The position numbers were made by a program, and so were the translations under genes. This document shows positions 22,200 through 32,086 of a DNA stretch of 37,016 nt, one piece after another; position 1 is the stretch's first letter, and each line of letters begins with the position of its first letter. The stretch comes from Lingula anatina. Lineage: Eukaryota > Brachiopoda > Lingulata > Lingulida > Lingulidae. Where the stretch lies: positions 104,577 to 141,592 of the forward strand of contig NW_019776157.1 in NCBI RefSeq assembly GCF_001039355.2, written 5' to 3'. Under the pieces are notes generated by a model, which saw only the letters and a list, made by a program, of their open reading frames with translations, searched no databases and was not told where the DNA came from.

Positions 22200-22562
22200 T
22201 TATCAAGCAAAGGTACTCAGTAAATTTGAAGTTAAACAGGAATATGGTTTGGTAGTCACATGTCAAGCTCCTGGGAAGAAAAAAATTTCCTTTATTTTAC
22301 ATCATTAAACAAATAATTAAAATAAGTGGATTGCCAATGTAGATACATGTATCAACCTGTCTCGTTACGACACAAAGCCACTCTGTAAACAAAAGTATGG
22401 TATGGTACTTATGGGGGTTAATATTAATTGCCAAAATTGTACAAAAATCCTGTAAAAGTAATCTCATCCTGCAGATTTTCAGAAGCAACCAGCCTTTTTA
22501 CCAAACAAAGCAACTCAGTAAATTTAAAGTAAAACAAAAATACGGTTTGACAGTTATGGGGC
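22200..22562 (+). repeat. Three diverged direct repeat copies
   Basis: A segment CAAAGg(t/c)ACTCAGTAAATTT with a following (A/T)GGTTTG(G/A)(T/C)AGT part occurs at about 22205-22262 and again at 22503-22562. A shorter, deleted relative (CAAAGCCACTCTGTAAAC, then GTATGGTATGGTACTTATGGGG) is at about 22372-22424. Similarity is clear but degraded. It is probably an old interspersed or local tandem repeat. Confidence 0.5.
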
Positions 22563-23502
22563 AAACGTCATGTGTCCGACAACGACGGCGACAGCGTCAA
22601 CGACAGTGACAGTGACGACACGGACAGACACACCGATCAGTGTCTGTATATAAAAAGCGCTCTTTAACCGCGTTAGGGGGTCTATCGCCTGCATTTTGCA
22701 AGGTAATGTCATTAGGTGTCTGCCTTCCAAAGATTACAGTAAATGCAGACTCTTTCGATTACTGGTAATGGATTCGGTTTAGTAATATTTATTTTGACAT
22801 TATGGGGGTTCGGTCGAAATCTAGTTAAAGTATAACATTTTCTCTGTTGTGCATGGTATCCAGACAAATTTCTCTATAAGATCAGTAGTATTTTCTTTCT
22901 TGCTTGAGTTATTGTCCTGGTCTTAACATCATAACTTCTGACGGTAATGCTCGTTTTTAGAAAATTTACTCCCATTTAAACTTGTTGACGTAACTGAGGG
23001 AAAGACACTCGTGGTCCTAGGATGATCCATATTTTAAATAGAGAAACACGAAGGATATAGAACAATTTTGAGATGTGGTTTCGTAATACACGTGCAATTT
23101 CCCTCAAAGCTGTGCCAGAAGCTTGCACACGAAGGGAAATTATTTTTTTACCGCAAAACAGAACTAGATCTAATAACTTTCATAAAATTGGTCTAGTGCT
23201 TTTATCAGAATGACATTTTCCTGAAAAATGATCAGTTCTTCGTAAACGTTTTATTTGTGTATACTATACTCGCAGAGAAAAAAGAAGTGCTGCGGGGGTT
23301 TAAACAGAGGATGTAATTACCGCACTGTTGCGTGTTGTCAAGTCATACTCCCGGTGGCTATGTACATATTTCAGGTGAAAATACTACACAAAACGGATTT
23401 TGATCGTACTCTGGATAGTTTTCCTATTTTGCCTCAAGTCCACTTAACTTATTAAATCAAATGCCGTATCTAAACCCACTTTGAATGCTTTTTTGAAAGC
23501 TG

Positions 23503-23630
23503 AGTCGTTGCCTTTGAAACACGGGAAACGAATTCTTTGCGTGATCTCGAATTTCGTTGTATGTTTTTACCACTATAAGTGCTTAAATGTTTGCGACCTA
23601 GCATATGTACGCCAAAAAAAAAAAAAAAAA
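23503..23630 (+). mobile_element. Poly(A)-tailed retroposon-like repeat, copy 1
   Basis: About 111 bases beginning AGTCGTTGCCTTTGAAACAC and ending GTACGCC followed by A17. The same body occurs at 26093 in the same orientation. The 3' poly(A) tail suggests retroposition (SINE or 5'-truncated LINE). No clear tRNA-type A/B boxes and no target-site duplication are visible. Confidence 0.75.
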
Positions 23631-26092
23631 TAGCAATTTATCGCAAAATACGATTAATTTGATATGAAATCATTGGCCTCTGTGGCTTAAAATACTGCAG
23701 CATTTCTTGTTTAACTATAGGAATCAAAACAGCGATATCCTTTGATATTATGTTACATTTATCTAAAACAAACTCATTACCGAACAGTTTCACAATAACA
23801 CTCCCCAACACAAAAAACTGTAAACACACATGTACAGACATACAAGATCACCCATAAGTAACCACCAACAATGCCGCAACCTTGCAGAACTTTGACTTTG
23901 AAAATGAAGAAAAAAACGACAGAAGCATGCAGTGCAAAACTGTAAACATTAAACGTTTATAAAGCATAGCAGCTTTTTCCAGTTAGGAACCAAAACAACA
24001 GGGCTTAGAGTATGTCATTGGAAATCGCAATGAAAACAGTTTGCATAATTTCAAAGAATTTGTATATTGGAATCCTGGCAATATGTTAAAAGGCAACGCC
24101 TGCCAGAGAAGACGCTACTTGTACTCAAACAACAACTATATTTGTTCACCATAGTGGACTAAGGAGGTAGGGGGAGCAGCTGTTGAAGACTTGCAATTCA
24201 TATGAAGAAAATGTCCTGTAGAACTCTGTGGAACCCTATTGGAATTCTATCGAAAGTCCTAACGGGTTTCTATGAAAGACATATACCATTCCGGTAGGAT
24301 TTTGGGCCAATTCTTATAGGATTTGAGAGAGAGAGAGAGAGAACGAGAGAGGGTGTCTCCGCTACTCCCCATTACGTACAACCGTTCCCGACCCTTTATC
24401 CCTTAGCCAATCAAATCTATTTGCTTTGAATGCCAAGATGCGAATAAACCATGAAGTTGCGTGCAATTAATTGCTGCGTGCTCGGCATACTGATGAGGTG
24501 AACATCTGAAGGTTACTAAAAGGTCATACAGTGTTCCGCATGTTAAAGATTGCGCTAGTTGTGTCTCAGCCGAGGTCCAGAGGGATTGATCCGAGGTAGT
24601 TCAGTGTTAAACCATATAGATTTATCAAGCGAGATTACGCTAGATTTGAAGGAGAGTGGGGTAAGAAATAATGGCAGCCTAGAAACTGCTGTGTGACAGT
24701 AATTTAAAGCTAACTGAATACATCTACGGATATATTAATAGTTCTTTTATCTGAAGTTTTGTCAAATTACAGTCTATTGTAAAAGAGCAAATTCATATAA
24801 TGTTTTGGGTGTTACCTTTGTTTTACTTTCTAAGACATGCATTGTTGCTGAAAGTCAACCCCACACTACGCGGCTTCTCGCACGCTTTTTTTTTTTTTTT
24901 CTGTCTCGTATGACGTCACGCGTTGCCGAAGGCCCCGCTTCAGGCTATCTCAGATGATTTCCATTGAAGTAAAGAAATACTTGATTAACTCCATAAAAAA
25001 GTGTGACCGCCGCACGCGCCTTGTTGCCATATGTGACGTCCAACTGTTGTAAGACCAAAGAACATTCGGAAATAAACAAACAAACAAAAAAACTTAGTGC
25101 TAGTTTGTTCTCCGTCGAAAAACTCACTTCACATTGCACTATAACACGAAAAACCAAGGTAGGGCCTATAAACTTTATCAAAATATTATACAAAGATCGT
25201 GAATAAAGTGAATGATCACGTAAAATATGAATATTAATGAGGGGTGAGTGAGGCGGAACATATGACGCATGCGTGAAAATTATTCGTCACCCGGAGGATG
25301 GAGTGCGGCATATACCTTTATAAACAGGGTGGGGGCAACTGTGCTCCCTCTATGTCCCCTTTTCCAGGCCACGGTCCTGTTGACATAATTAGCCATGGGT
25401 TAGTGATGATAATCATCAAAATAATACGTCTCTTAATTTCTTCTCATCTTACGATGTACCATCACCTTGTTTATTTACTTACTAGATGGTTGCTTTCATT
25501 TCCATCAAACAGAACATCATAGTGTGCTGAACAACTTTACCTCTAAAGCATCCATGTGACAGTTCCTTCTCTGTGCTTTATGCGCACTCTTATCAAAACG
25601 CCCGAGTCATCATCTCAGTGAATCTCATATAATAAACTACATAGCATCAATCTTTTCTACGCCACAATCCAATAGGGATACCAGATTTATTACGTCCCAT
25701 TACGTGAACGAAAATCTAAAAGTCTAAAAGGCCGAGGGCTGACATTCAGTTTAAGTTTGCAGTACTTTTATATATATTAGTTTGTTCTGAAATGGCTATG
25801 TACATTTGTTTTTAAACAAGGAAGTAACATTTATGTACGTTCTGCTGGTAAATGCAATATGTTTGAGTCATTCCGAGGAATAATAAATATTGCAAACTTT
25901 ATTGCATGCACTTGCTATCAACAGTAAGATAATGGGGAAATAACGGCATGGCATGTCACGAGTAGCGTTCACAAATTCTAAACTACCGCAAACATGTTAT
26001 GTTTTATTATTACTGTATGTGACTTGGTGGAGTATGTGAATTATGTGGAGTGAACGATAACATGCATTCCTTGCATTTTCATTTCTCGTAAA

Positions 26093-26214
26093 AGTCGTTG
26101 CCTTTGAAACACGGGAAACGAATTCTTTGCGTGATCTCGAATTTCGATGTATGTTTTTACCACTATAAGTGCTTAAATGTTTGCGACCTAGCATATGTAC
26201 GCCAAAAAAAAAAA
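26093..26214 (+). mobile_element. Poly(A)-tailed retroposon-like repeat, copy 2
   Basis: Same body as 23503-23613, with one difference seen (TTTCGATG against TTTCGTTG), offset by exactly 2590 bases and with a shorter tail of 11 A. Sequence on both sides of the two copies is unrelated, so this is two insertions rather than a large duplication. Confidence 0.75.
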
Positions 26215-26292
26215 CATTTTTGGCATAGAGAAGTACATGTAAACCATCACATGAAAAGGAGCGTGCCATCGGGCGTGAGTACAGGCTACCAT

Positions 26293-26969
26293 AGGGCCTG
26301 TTCAGATCCAGTTGATCCGCGGACTAACTAGTCCGCATATCAAATATTGCTCGCACTTGACAACGGATTCCCGCCTCCCAAGCGCGCCGTCCCTACAGAG
26401 AAACAGACCTACCCAACTACCAGACTCGGCACATACGGATCCTGAATTAACTGGTATATCGGACCACACTACCCGTTTTCAAGGTGTGTGTCGACAGATC
26501 GCATTTCGGAGTATCAGTCAGAACACGACAGGATGAGCCCGCGGTCGTCCTACAAAATTTGTTCTGGGGTATGATACTCAGAAATGGGTAGTGTGGTCCG
26601 ATATGCCGGTTAATTCAGGATTCTTATGTGCCGAGTCTGGTACACACACTGGACAATAGAAGTGTCACCCCCTGAATCAGAGTAATCAAGTTATTAACCC
26701 GAAGAGGCGGAATATAAGCAATGTAAGAATATCGATACAGCTGAATACAGTTTCTTTTGTGAAATATGATGTTAATAAAATGATACCAGGAGCATATCGT
26801 TCCAAAGTCATTTATCTCCTCCAAAGTATTGGTTCAGAAGGGGTGACACTTCTATTGTCCAGTGTGTGTAGTTAGGTAGGCCTGAGAAAGAGGAATTAAA
26901 TTTCGCCAGGTTATGAAGTGGATTGCGCCGTATCCATATCCGCAGACCAACTGTTTCTGAATAGGCCCT
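26293..26969. mobile_element. Foldback DNA element with ~29-bp terminal inverted repeats
   Basis: The outer ends AGGGCCTGTTCAGATCCAG (left) and the reverse complement of the right end, AGGGCCTATTCAGAAACAG, match over about 29 bases with roughly five differences. A second, better-conserved pair of arms lies inside: left 26401-26474, right 26586-26640 continuing at 26871-26890. The right inner arm is interrupted by the nested MITE. Ends of type GGGCCTGTTC recall PIF/Harbinger elements, but a clear 3-bp duplication is not visible. No transposase frame. Confidence 0.68.
26643..26868. mobile_element. Tc1/mariner-type MITE with perfect 29-bp TIRs, nested
   Basis: The left TIR 26643-26671 starts CACACACTGGACAATAGAAG and continues TGTCACCCC. 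The right TIR 26840-26868 is its exact reverse complement. The element of 226 bases is flanked by TA on both sides (26641-26642, 26869-26870), the target duplication of the Tc1/mariner superfamily. Removing it and one TA restores the inner arm of the surrounding foldback element. No transposase is encoded. Perfect TIRs suggest a young insertion. Confidence 0.88.
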
Positions 26970-28900
26970 TAAAAGAAAGAGACGTGTCTGAATGAAAATC
27001 CTGTATAATATATTGTTCTTTTATAGCTAAGCAATCCAAGGTAGTGCAGCTTCACAGAAGAACAACTATCTCTGCGAAGGTGCCATTTTAACCTGAACCC
27101 GTTCAAATCAATTTACTATAAACGAAAGCCACTTTAAATGAGCGACTTGAACTTTTCAAATCATGAAAGAATCTGAAGAAAAAAACCCGCTGTAAATGCC
27201 TGATTACAACTTACGTTATCAGAGGCATTAGGTTAGCGATTCACTTCCCTGCTCTTTCTTTTGATAAAGCTTGAGAAGTGAAAACGTATTAGACCTAGGT
27301 CGATACTCTCGCTGAGCTGACGGCTAAAATTCCACGCGATCCGTAGCTCAGCTTTATTCTCCATAGGTACCATGGCCCCTGGGAACCTGCATGTGAGTGT
27401 TTCACCAAAACTGCGAAATCGACATGCACTATTTTGGATTTACATTTTACTGGATCCTATAAATGGGATTTAGACTTACACTGTAGTTTTTTTTTTAGCT
27501 AAAAATGATCATTTCTTGAAAGACCAAGTTAACATGGCCGTTGTCGCTTTTTCATTTTTGTGGCCAGAAAAATGTTAAATCAAAATGGTCCTCGTCAACT
27601 TCGAATTCTTGAGGCCTGATAAAAGATTAACTCGTTTTGAATTTTTGTCCATGTCGATGCACGGCTTATTTGGCAATTTTGTCAACAAGGTTTAGGTTAC
27701 ATTTAGTTCAGGGATGAAATAAAGACCCTCAATGTGTAAAAGAAGGGTGTGCAAAATACTTCACACTATTCAGTTTACATTAACCATTTGCATTCCCCTT
27801 GTTTCACAAAGTGCTATGTTGTTTAAGTGGGAGTGTTTTGGCCTTTTTGTCGATATACGATTCAAAAGGAGGTGCAGTTTTCGTAAATATTAAAACCCAA
27901 AGACGTACAAAATTGCGAGAGAGAGGGAGAGAGAAATTATTCTCAAATCTACTTTGAAATTGATACATACAATTATTCACAAACTCTTTTAATGAAAAAT
28001 GTCCATTTGCTATCGGTAACTGTTCACATATCACATTACACATTATTACAGGCGTCAAAAAGAATAGCGATGAAGGTCACGTGTACATGTACATGTATGC
28101 TGTAAACTGTTTATTTTCCTAATGCTAACATTATGTTATCGTTTTATTAAGGCCATATTGGCTCGACCAACTTGAATATAATTATGCATTTATTTTGGTT
28201 ACGCTGATTGTATATATATTATGTATTCTTTGAGCTTGTAAAATTATACTTTTTTCTTGCAGCTTACGTTGGAATAAATTATCTATTATCTGACAGGCCG
28301 TATGTACATGTAACTCATTCTGTGGGCGTACAGTGCAGTGAGTCTGGACTTGTTCTATCTTAAAGTCGGTCACCAAACAATGCTACTACAGTTATTTATC
28401 AGAACGGAGATTTCAAATGGTGTCATTTCTTTGAAGAATCCACCCTGGGCGGTTTCAAAGTCCCGGCGATATTTATAGATATGTAGCTACCCCGCTTAGT
28501 TATTCATATTTAGGAGTTTTACTTTCAGTATATATGATTTCAGCTAGGGATTATTGGGCGATGAAAGAACTAAAAAACAAAGCCGTTTCTGTAGGCTTAT
28601 CATTTCTTTGCCTGATGTCAAGTGGGATTAGAAATCTCGCATTCACGAACCATTATTGTTACAGAAAATGGCAGGCGTAATGATAAATGATATGTCATCT
28701 TTTTCGGTATACGCTATTCATTATCTTCAGTCGTGAAAGTGAAAAACATAGCTATTGGTTTTCTGGCACCTCGACAAAATTGGTCGCATTAAAAAAGTAT
28801 TTTATTGCAAAACCGCTGAAATGTAAATATTTAAATATAGAATACTTTGCGTGATCTTCCTAACGTTACTCATGTTTCTATTTATTCATTTATTCAAGAC

Positions 28901-29216
28901 GTGGAATGGTTGAAAAAAGGGTTTCCCCATAATGAAGCCAAACTCATCACTCTTATTATTGAGGTTTACATTGAATTGGGCTTGAAGAATAAAGTCTGGG
29001 AAATGTGGAATGGATGAAAAAAGGGTTTCCGCATACTGTTGAGCAAAACTCATTACTCTTACTATTGAGGTTTACATTGAATTGGGCTTGAAGAATAAAG
29101 TCTGGGAAATGTGGAATGGATGAAAAAAGGGTTTCCCCATACTATTCAGCAAAACTCATCACTCTTACTATTGAGATTTACATTGAATTGGGCTTGAAGA
29201 ATAAAGCTTGGGAAAT
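28901..29216 (+). repeat. Tandem repeat, three copies of ~105 bp
   Basis: Copies start at 28901, 29005 and 29111 with GTGGAATGG(T/A)TGAAAAAAGG and run to GGGCTTGAAGAATAAAG(T)CTTGGGAAAT. Periods are 104 and 106 bases, so no single frame is kept and the array is not coding as a whole. A 70-codon frame (29116-29328) starting in copy 3 is open but has no recognised domain. Confidence 0.88.
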
Positions 29217-30563
29217 CATGCGTCTTGGAAAGGGCTATCCGTCGCTGTTCGCATGCCCGCGACAATTACATCAGAAACTCGAAGCCTTATTTGAAGTTTT
29301 TCCTTCAACCCGCTCACTCGGGCAATGAGACCAAACTGCAATGAAACAAACGACTCAAGTAAAAAAAGGGTTTAAACAGATGTTTGGAAATATATAAATA
29401 GATAATGGCTCTTTTCAGCAGGGGGTGCCGATCTCATGTCTGAAACTGTGCCATGTTGATGCAAGCGTGAACGCTCATGTTTGATTTATGGCACGGAGTG
29501 GCAATGAACATACACTAAATGTTCTGAGTAGAACTGTCTCATTGAGGAACGTGTTCAATCTGCAATGGTAATTCACAGGTACAAGTTATGGCAAACCCAC
29601 GCTGTGTTCCTCTTTAGGGGTTACTTGTTAGTCTAAGGCCAGCAACCCCTTTACCTTATTTTATCCACATCTGTCATATTTTGACAGATAATCATGGAAG
29701 TCAGAAGGCATAGTCAAATATATATCATTTTATTACCATTCTCCCGTTCATGAGCTCATTTTGAATTCACGGTTGTCGCTCTGAATTTAGCACTGATGCA
29801 TCACGGAGGAATACAAAATGCAATAAGAAAGTTTGTATAATTTTCGTTACCATAAGATAAACAGCCCCTGCCGATGGAACCGGATGTATTGATTCACTCC
29901 ACCCACGGTAAAGTGCCCGACCGCTAATAATTCTGTGCTGGTGCTTGCTCTAAAATCATAAACGGAATTGTTCATATTTAAGAGGGACTTTTGTTTGTGG
30001 AGGTTCCCAGTATCATCTTAAATACAGCAACAATCTGCTGCCCGACAAGCTCGGTCAACCCGAGAAGCTCGGTCTAACAACTTTCTGAAATCTAGCGATT
30101 TAACAACGCAAGAGTAACTAGGGAATTGAGAGAAGACGATGGAATTTACAAGCACGGCGCCGTGGCTCGAAGCCACTCACTCCTGGATATTAGCCAGCAT
30201 AAGTGAGCATACCCACTCTTTTTAAGTGTACAAAAGAAGAAAGAACAATTTCCAGCTGCTTGAATTTCTATAATTTTCTTGACGGGTTCAATTATGCGCG
30301 TACCGCGTGCACCGCAGGAGAGATGATATAGATAGGGCCTGATTTAATAAGCGATACATTTATCCTAACTGAAATCACGCTGTCTGTAATAGCCAAACAC
30401 AGAGTTAATAGTTTGGAGAGGTTCGGGTTAAGCAGCTCCCTTAAGAGGTTTCACAAGCAAAGGTAAACATTATTTCAAATTGGCCTCAGACGGTATTTGG
30501 AACAAGAATAAGGACAACGTACGAATCCATTGTAGTTTGCGTGTGGAGATACATTGATAAGAA

Positions 30564-32086
30564 ATGGGGTGGCTTGTATACTTTTTATTATTTACCTTAG
30601 GGTTACCTGGAAGTGAGAGCATTGGAACATTTCTGGATAACGTAATAGTCGACACCACCGTCGGCCCCCTGAGGGGAGAGATATTGAGGACTCCCCTTGG
30701 AGTCTTGTCCAGATTTCTTGGAATTCGTTATGCAAAGGCTCCAATAGGGAATCTACGCTTTGAGCGTCCCCAGAAACCTCCAAGGAGCTCTGACGTCGTC
30801 AACGCCACCGCTTTCGGTGACATGTGCCTTCAGGATCTCAATGTACAACTGGAGACCGTATTCCCGAGGACTTACGTTAATAAGCGCTTCCCACACACCC
30901 GCATGAGTGAGGACTGCTTATCGCTGAACATTTACGTTCCAGGTTCCTTGCTGAACGCAACATCGATTGCAGAAAGGCGGGCGTTAGCGGTAATGGTGTA
31001 CATTCACGGGGGCTCCTGGGAGTGGGGCACTGGCATGAACTTCGATGGTACCAACATGGCCCTGTTGGGTGACGTCATCATAGTAACAATAAATTACCGC
31101 TTGGCCCTATTTGGATTGTTCTCCACTGGAACTTCTGCAGCCCCTGGTAACTATGCTTTCGAGGACCAACTGTGCGCCATACACTGGGTGAGGAATAATA
31201 TTGAAGCGTTTGGGGGAAACGCCTCCTTGATCACACTGTTTGGCAACTCCGCTGGAGCCGCTTCGGTGGCTCTCCATCTGATGAGTCCACGAAGCAGGGG
31301 TCTCTTCCACAGGGTTATCATTCAAAGTGGCACGTACCCGCCTGGGGACGAGACGGCGAACGCGCTGATGGGCCCGTCCGTTAGCGAGAACAGTTTGGAA
31401 TTAGCACGCCGTTTGGAATGCGAAAGTGACAACATCGAGGAAGTCGTGGAATGCATGAGAGGTAAAACGGCGCTTGAAATAAAGCAAGTCTTTGACGAAT
31501 ACAAAAACGAAAAAGATGGGATTTTCTCTCAGCCTTTACAACCGCGTTTTGATGACGACTTTTTGAGTGCCGATGATGTTGCCAGAGGCAACGCTGAAGG
31601 GGTACCTGTGATGCTGGGAACAGTAAACGATGAATTTGCATTCATCTTTGCAATAACTGGAAAACTTCACACGCTTGATGGTATTCAGGATCTTGCTGAT
31701 GAATACATCGACAATTTCATACACAGTAAGAAAATGAAGCTATTCTTAAAGTATCAGTACCTTGGTGAGAACTTCAGCAACGCGCCCCCATCAGTTGTGC
31801 GTCGGGCCTTTTTGGACGCCATGACGGATCTAAACTTCTTGAAACCAGATTATTTAGCGGCTAATGAGTTTAGTAATAAAAGTAACGTCTATGCATACCA
31901 TATGACACACAAGTCCAGTTTTGCTCATTGGCCGGACTATGTCCAAGCAGTGCACATGGACGAACTTTACTATGTGTTTGGAGACGTTTTTGAAAAAGAT
32001 TTATTCGGACAAAATGCCCCAACAGAAGAAGAAACCAAACTTAGTGAATACATGGTTAATGCCTGGACAAACTTTGCTAAAACTGG
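30564..32086 (+). CDS. Esterase 2, exon 1: signal peptide and main catalytic domain
   Basis: The start gaaATGG opens MGWLVYFLLFTLGLPGSES, a signal peptide. Landmarks are FLGIRYAKAPIGNLRF (51-66), Cys88 and Cys118, SEDCLSLNIYVP (115-126), MVYIHGGSWEWG, the nucleophile elbow GNSAG (227-231), the Cys286/Cys297 pair, Glu357, and HWPDYVQAVHMDELYYVFGD with His464. Possible N-glycosylation sites are at 80, 131, 219, 403 and 438. Donor ACTGG|gtaaat, phase 2. Cys204, absent at the same place in esterase 1, is unpaired in this model. Confidence 0.94.

Larger units (their letters stand above)
17430..30563. other. 13-kb spacer between the head-to-head esterase genes
   Basis: No gene is supported on either strand. 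The first 600 bases (17430-18000) are less AT-rich and may hold upstream control sequence for esterase 1, including the palindrome at 17947-17972. The rest carries the mobile and tandem repeats listed separately, plus a GA run at 24323-24342, a T tract near 24887 and a CAG/GACAGT-rich patch at 22575-22625. Open frames up to about 90 codons (for example minus 20077-20349, with a hydrophobic start) have no splice partners or domains that I can recognise. Confidence 0.5.

Noticed and set aside
24480-24520. CTGATGAGG near 24490 as another hammerhead core
   Set aside because: No matching stem II followed by a GAAA-type block is seen downstream.
29116-29328. 70-codon frame overlapping the third tandem repeat copy
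   Set aside because: The repeat period is not a multiple of three and the other copies are closed in this frame, so the frame is likely accidental.
15801-32086. Naming the two esterases as neuroligins
   Set aside because: The HMDELYYVFG region and membrane anchor recall neuroligins, but the catalytic Ser is present in both, whereas neuroligins lack it. The stalk and tail are also far shorter.
15801-32086. Naming them acetylcholinesterases
   Set aside because: The triad is present, but the Trp expected a few residues before MSEDC is Arg/Phe, and the C-terminus is a membrane helix rather than a T- or H-type peptide.
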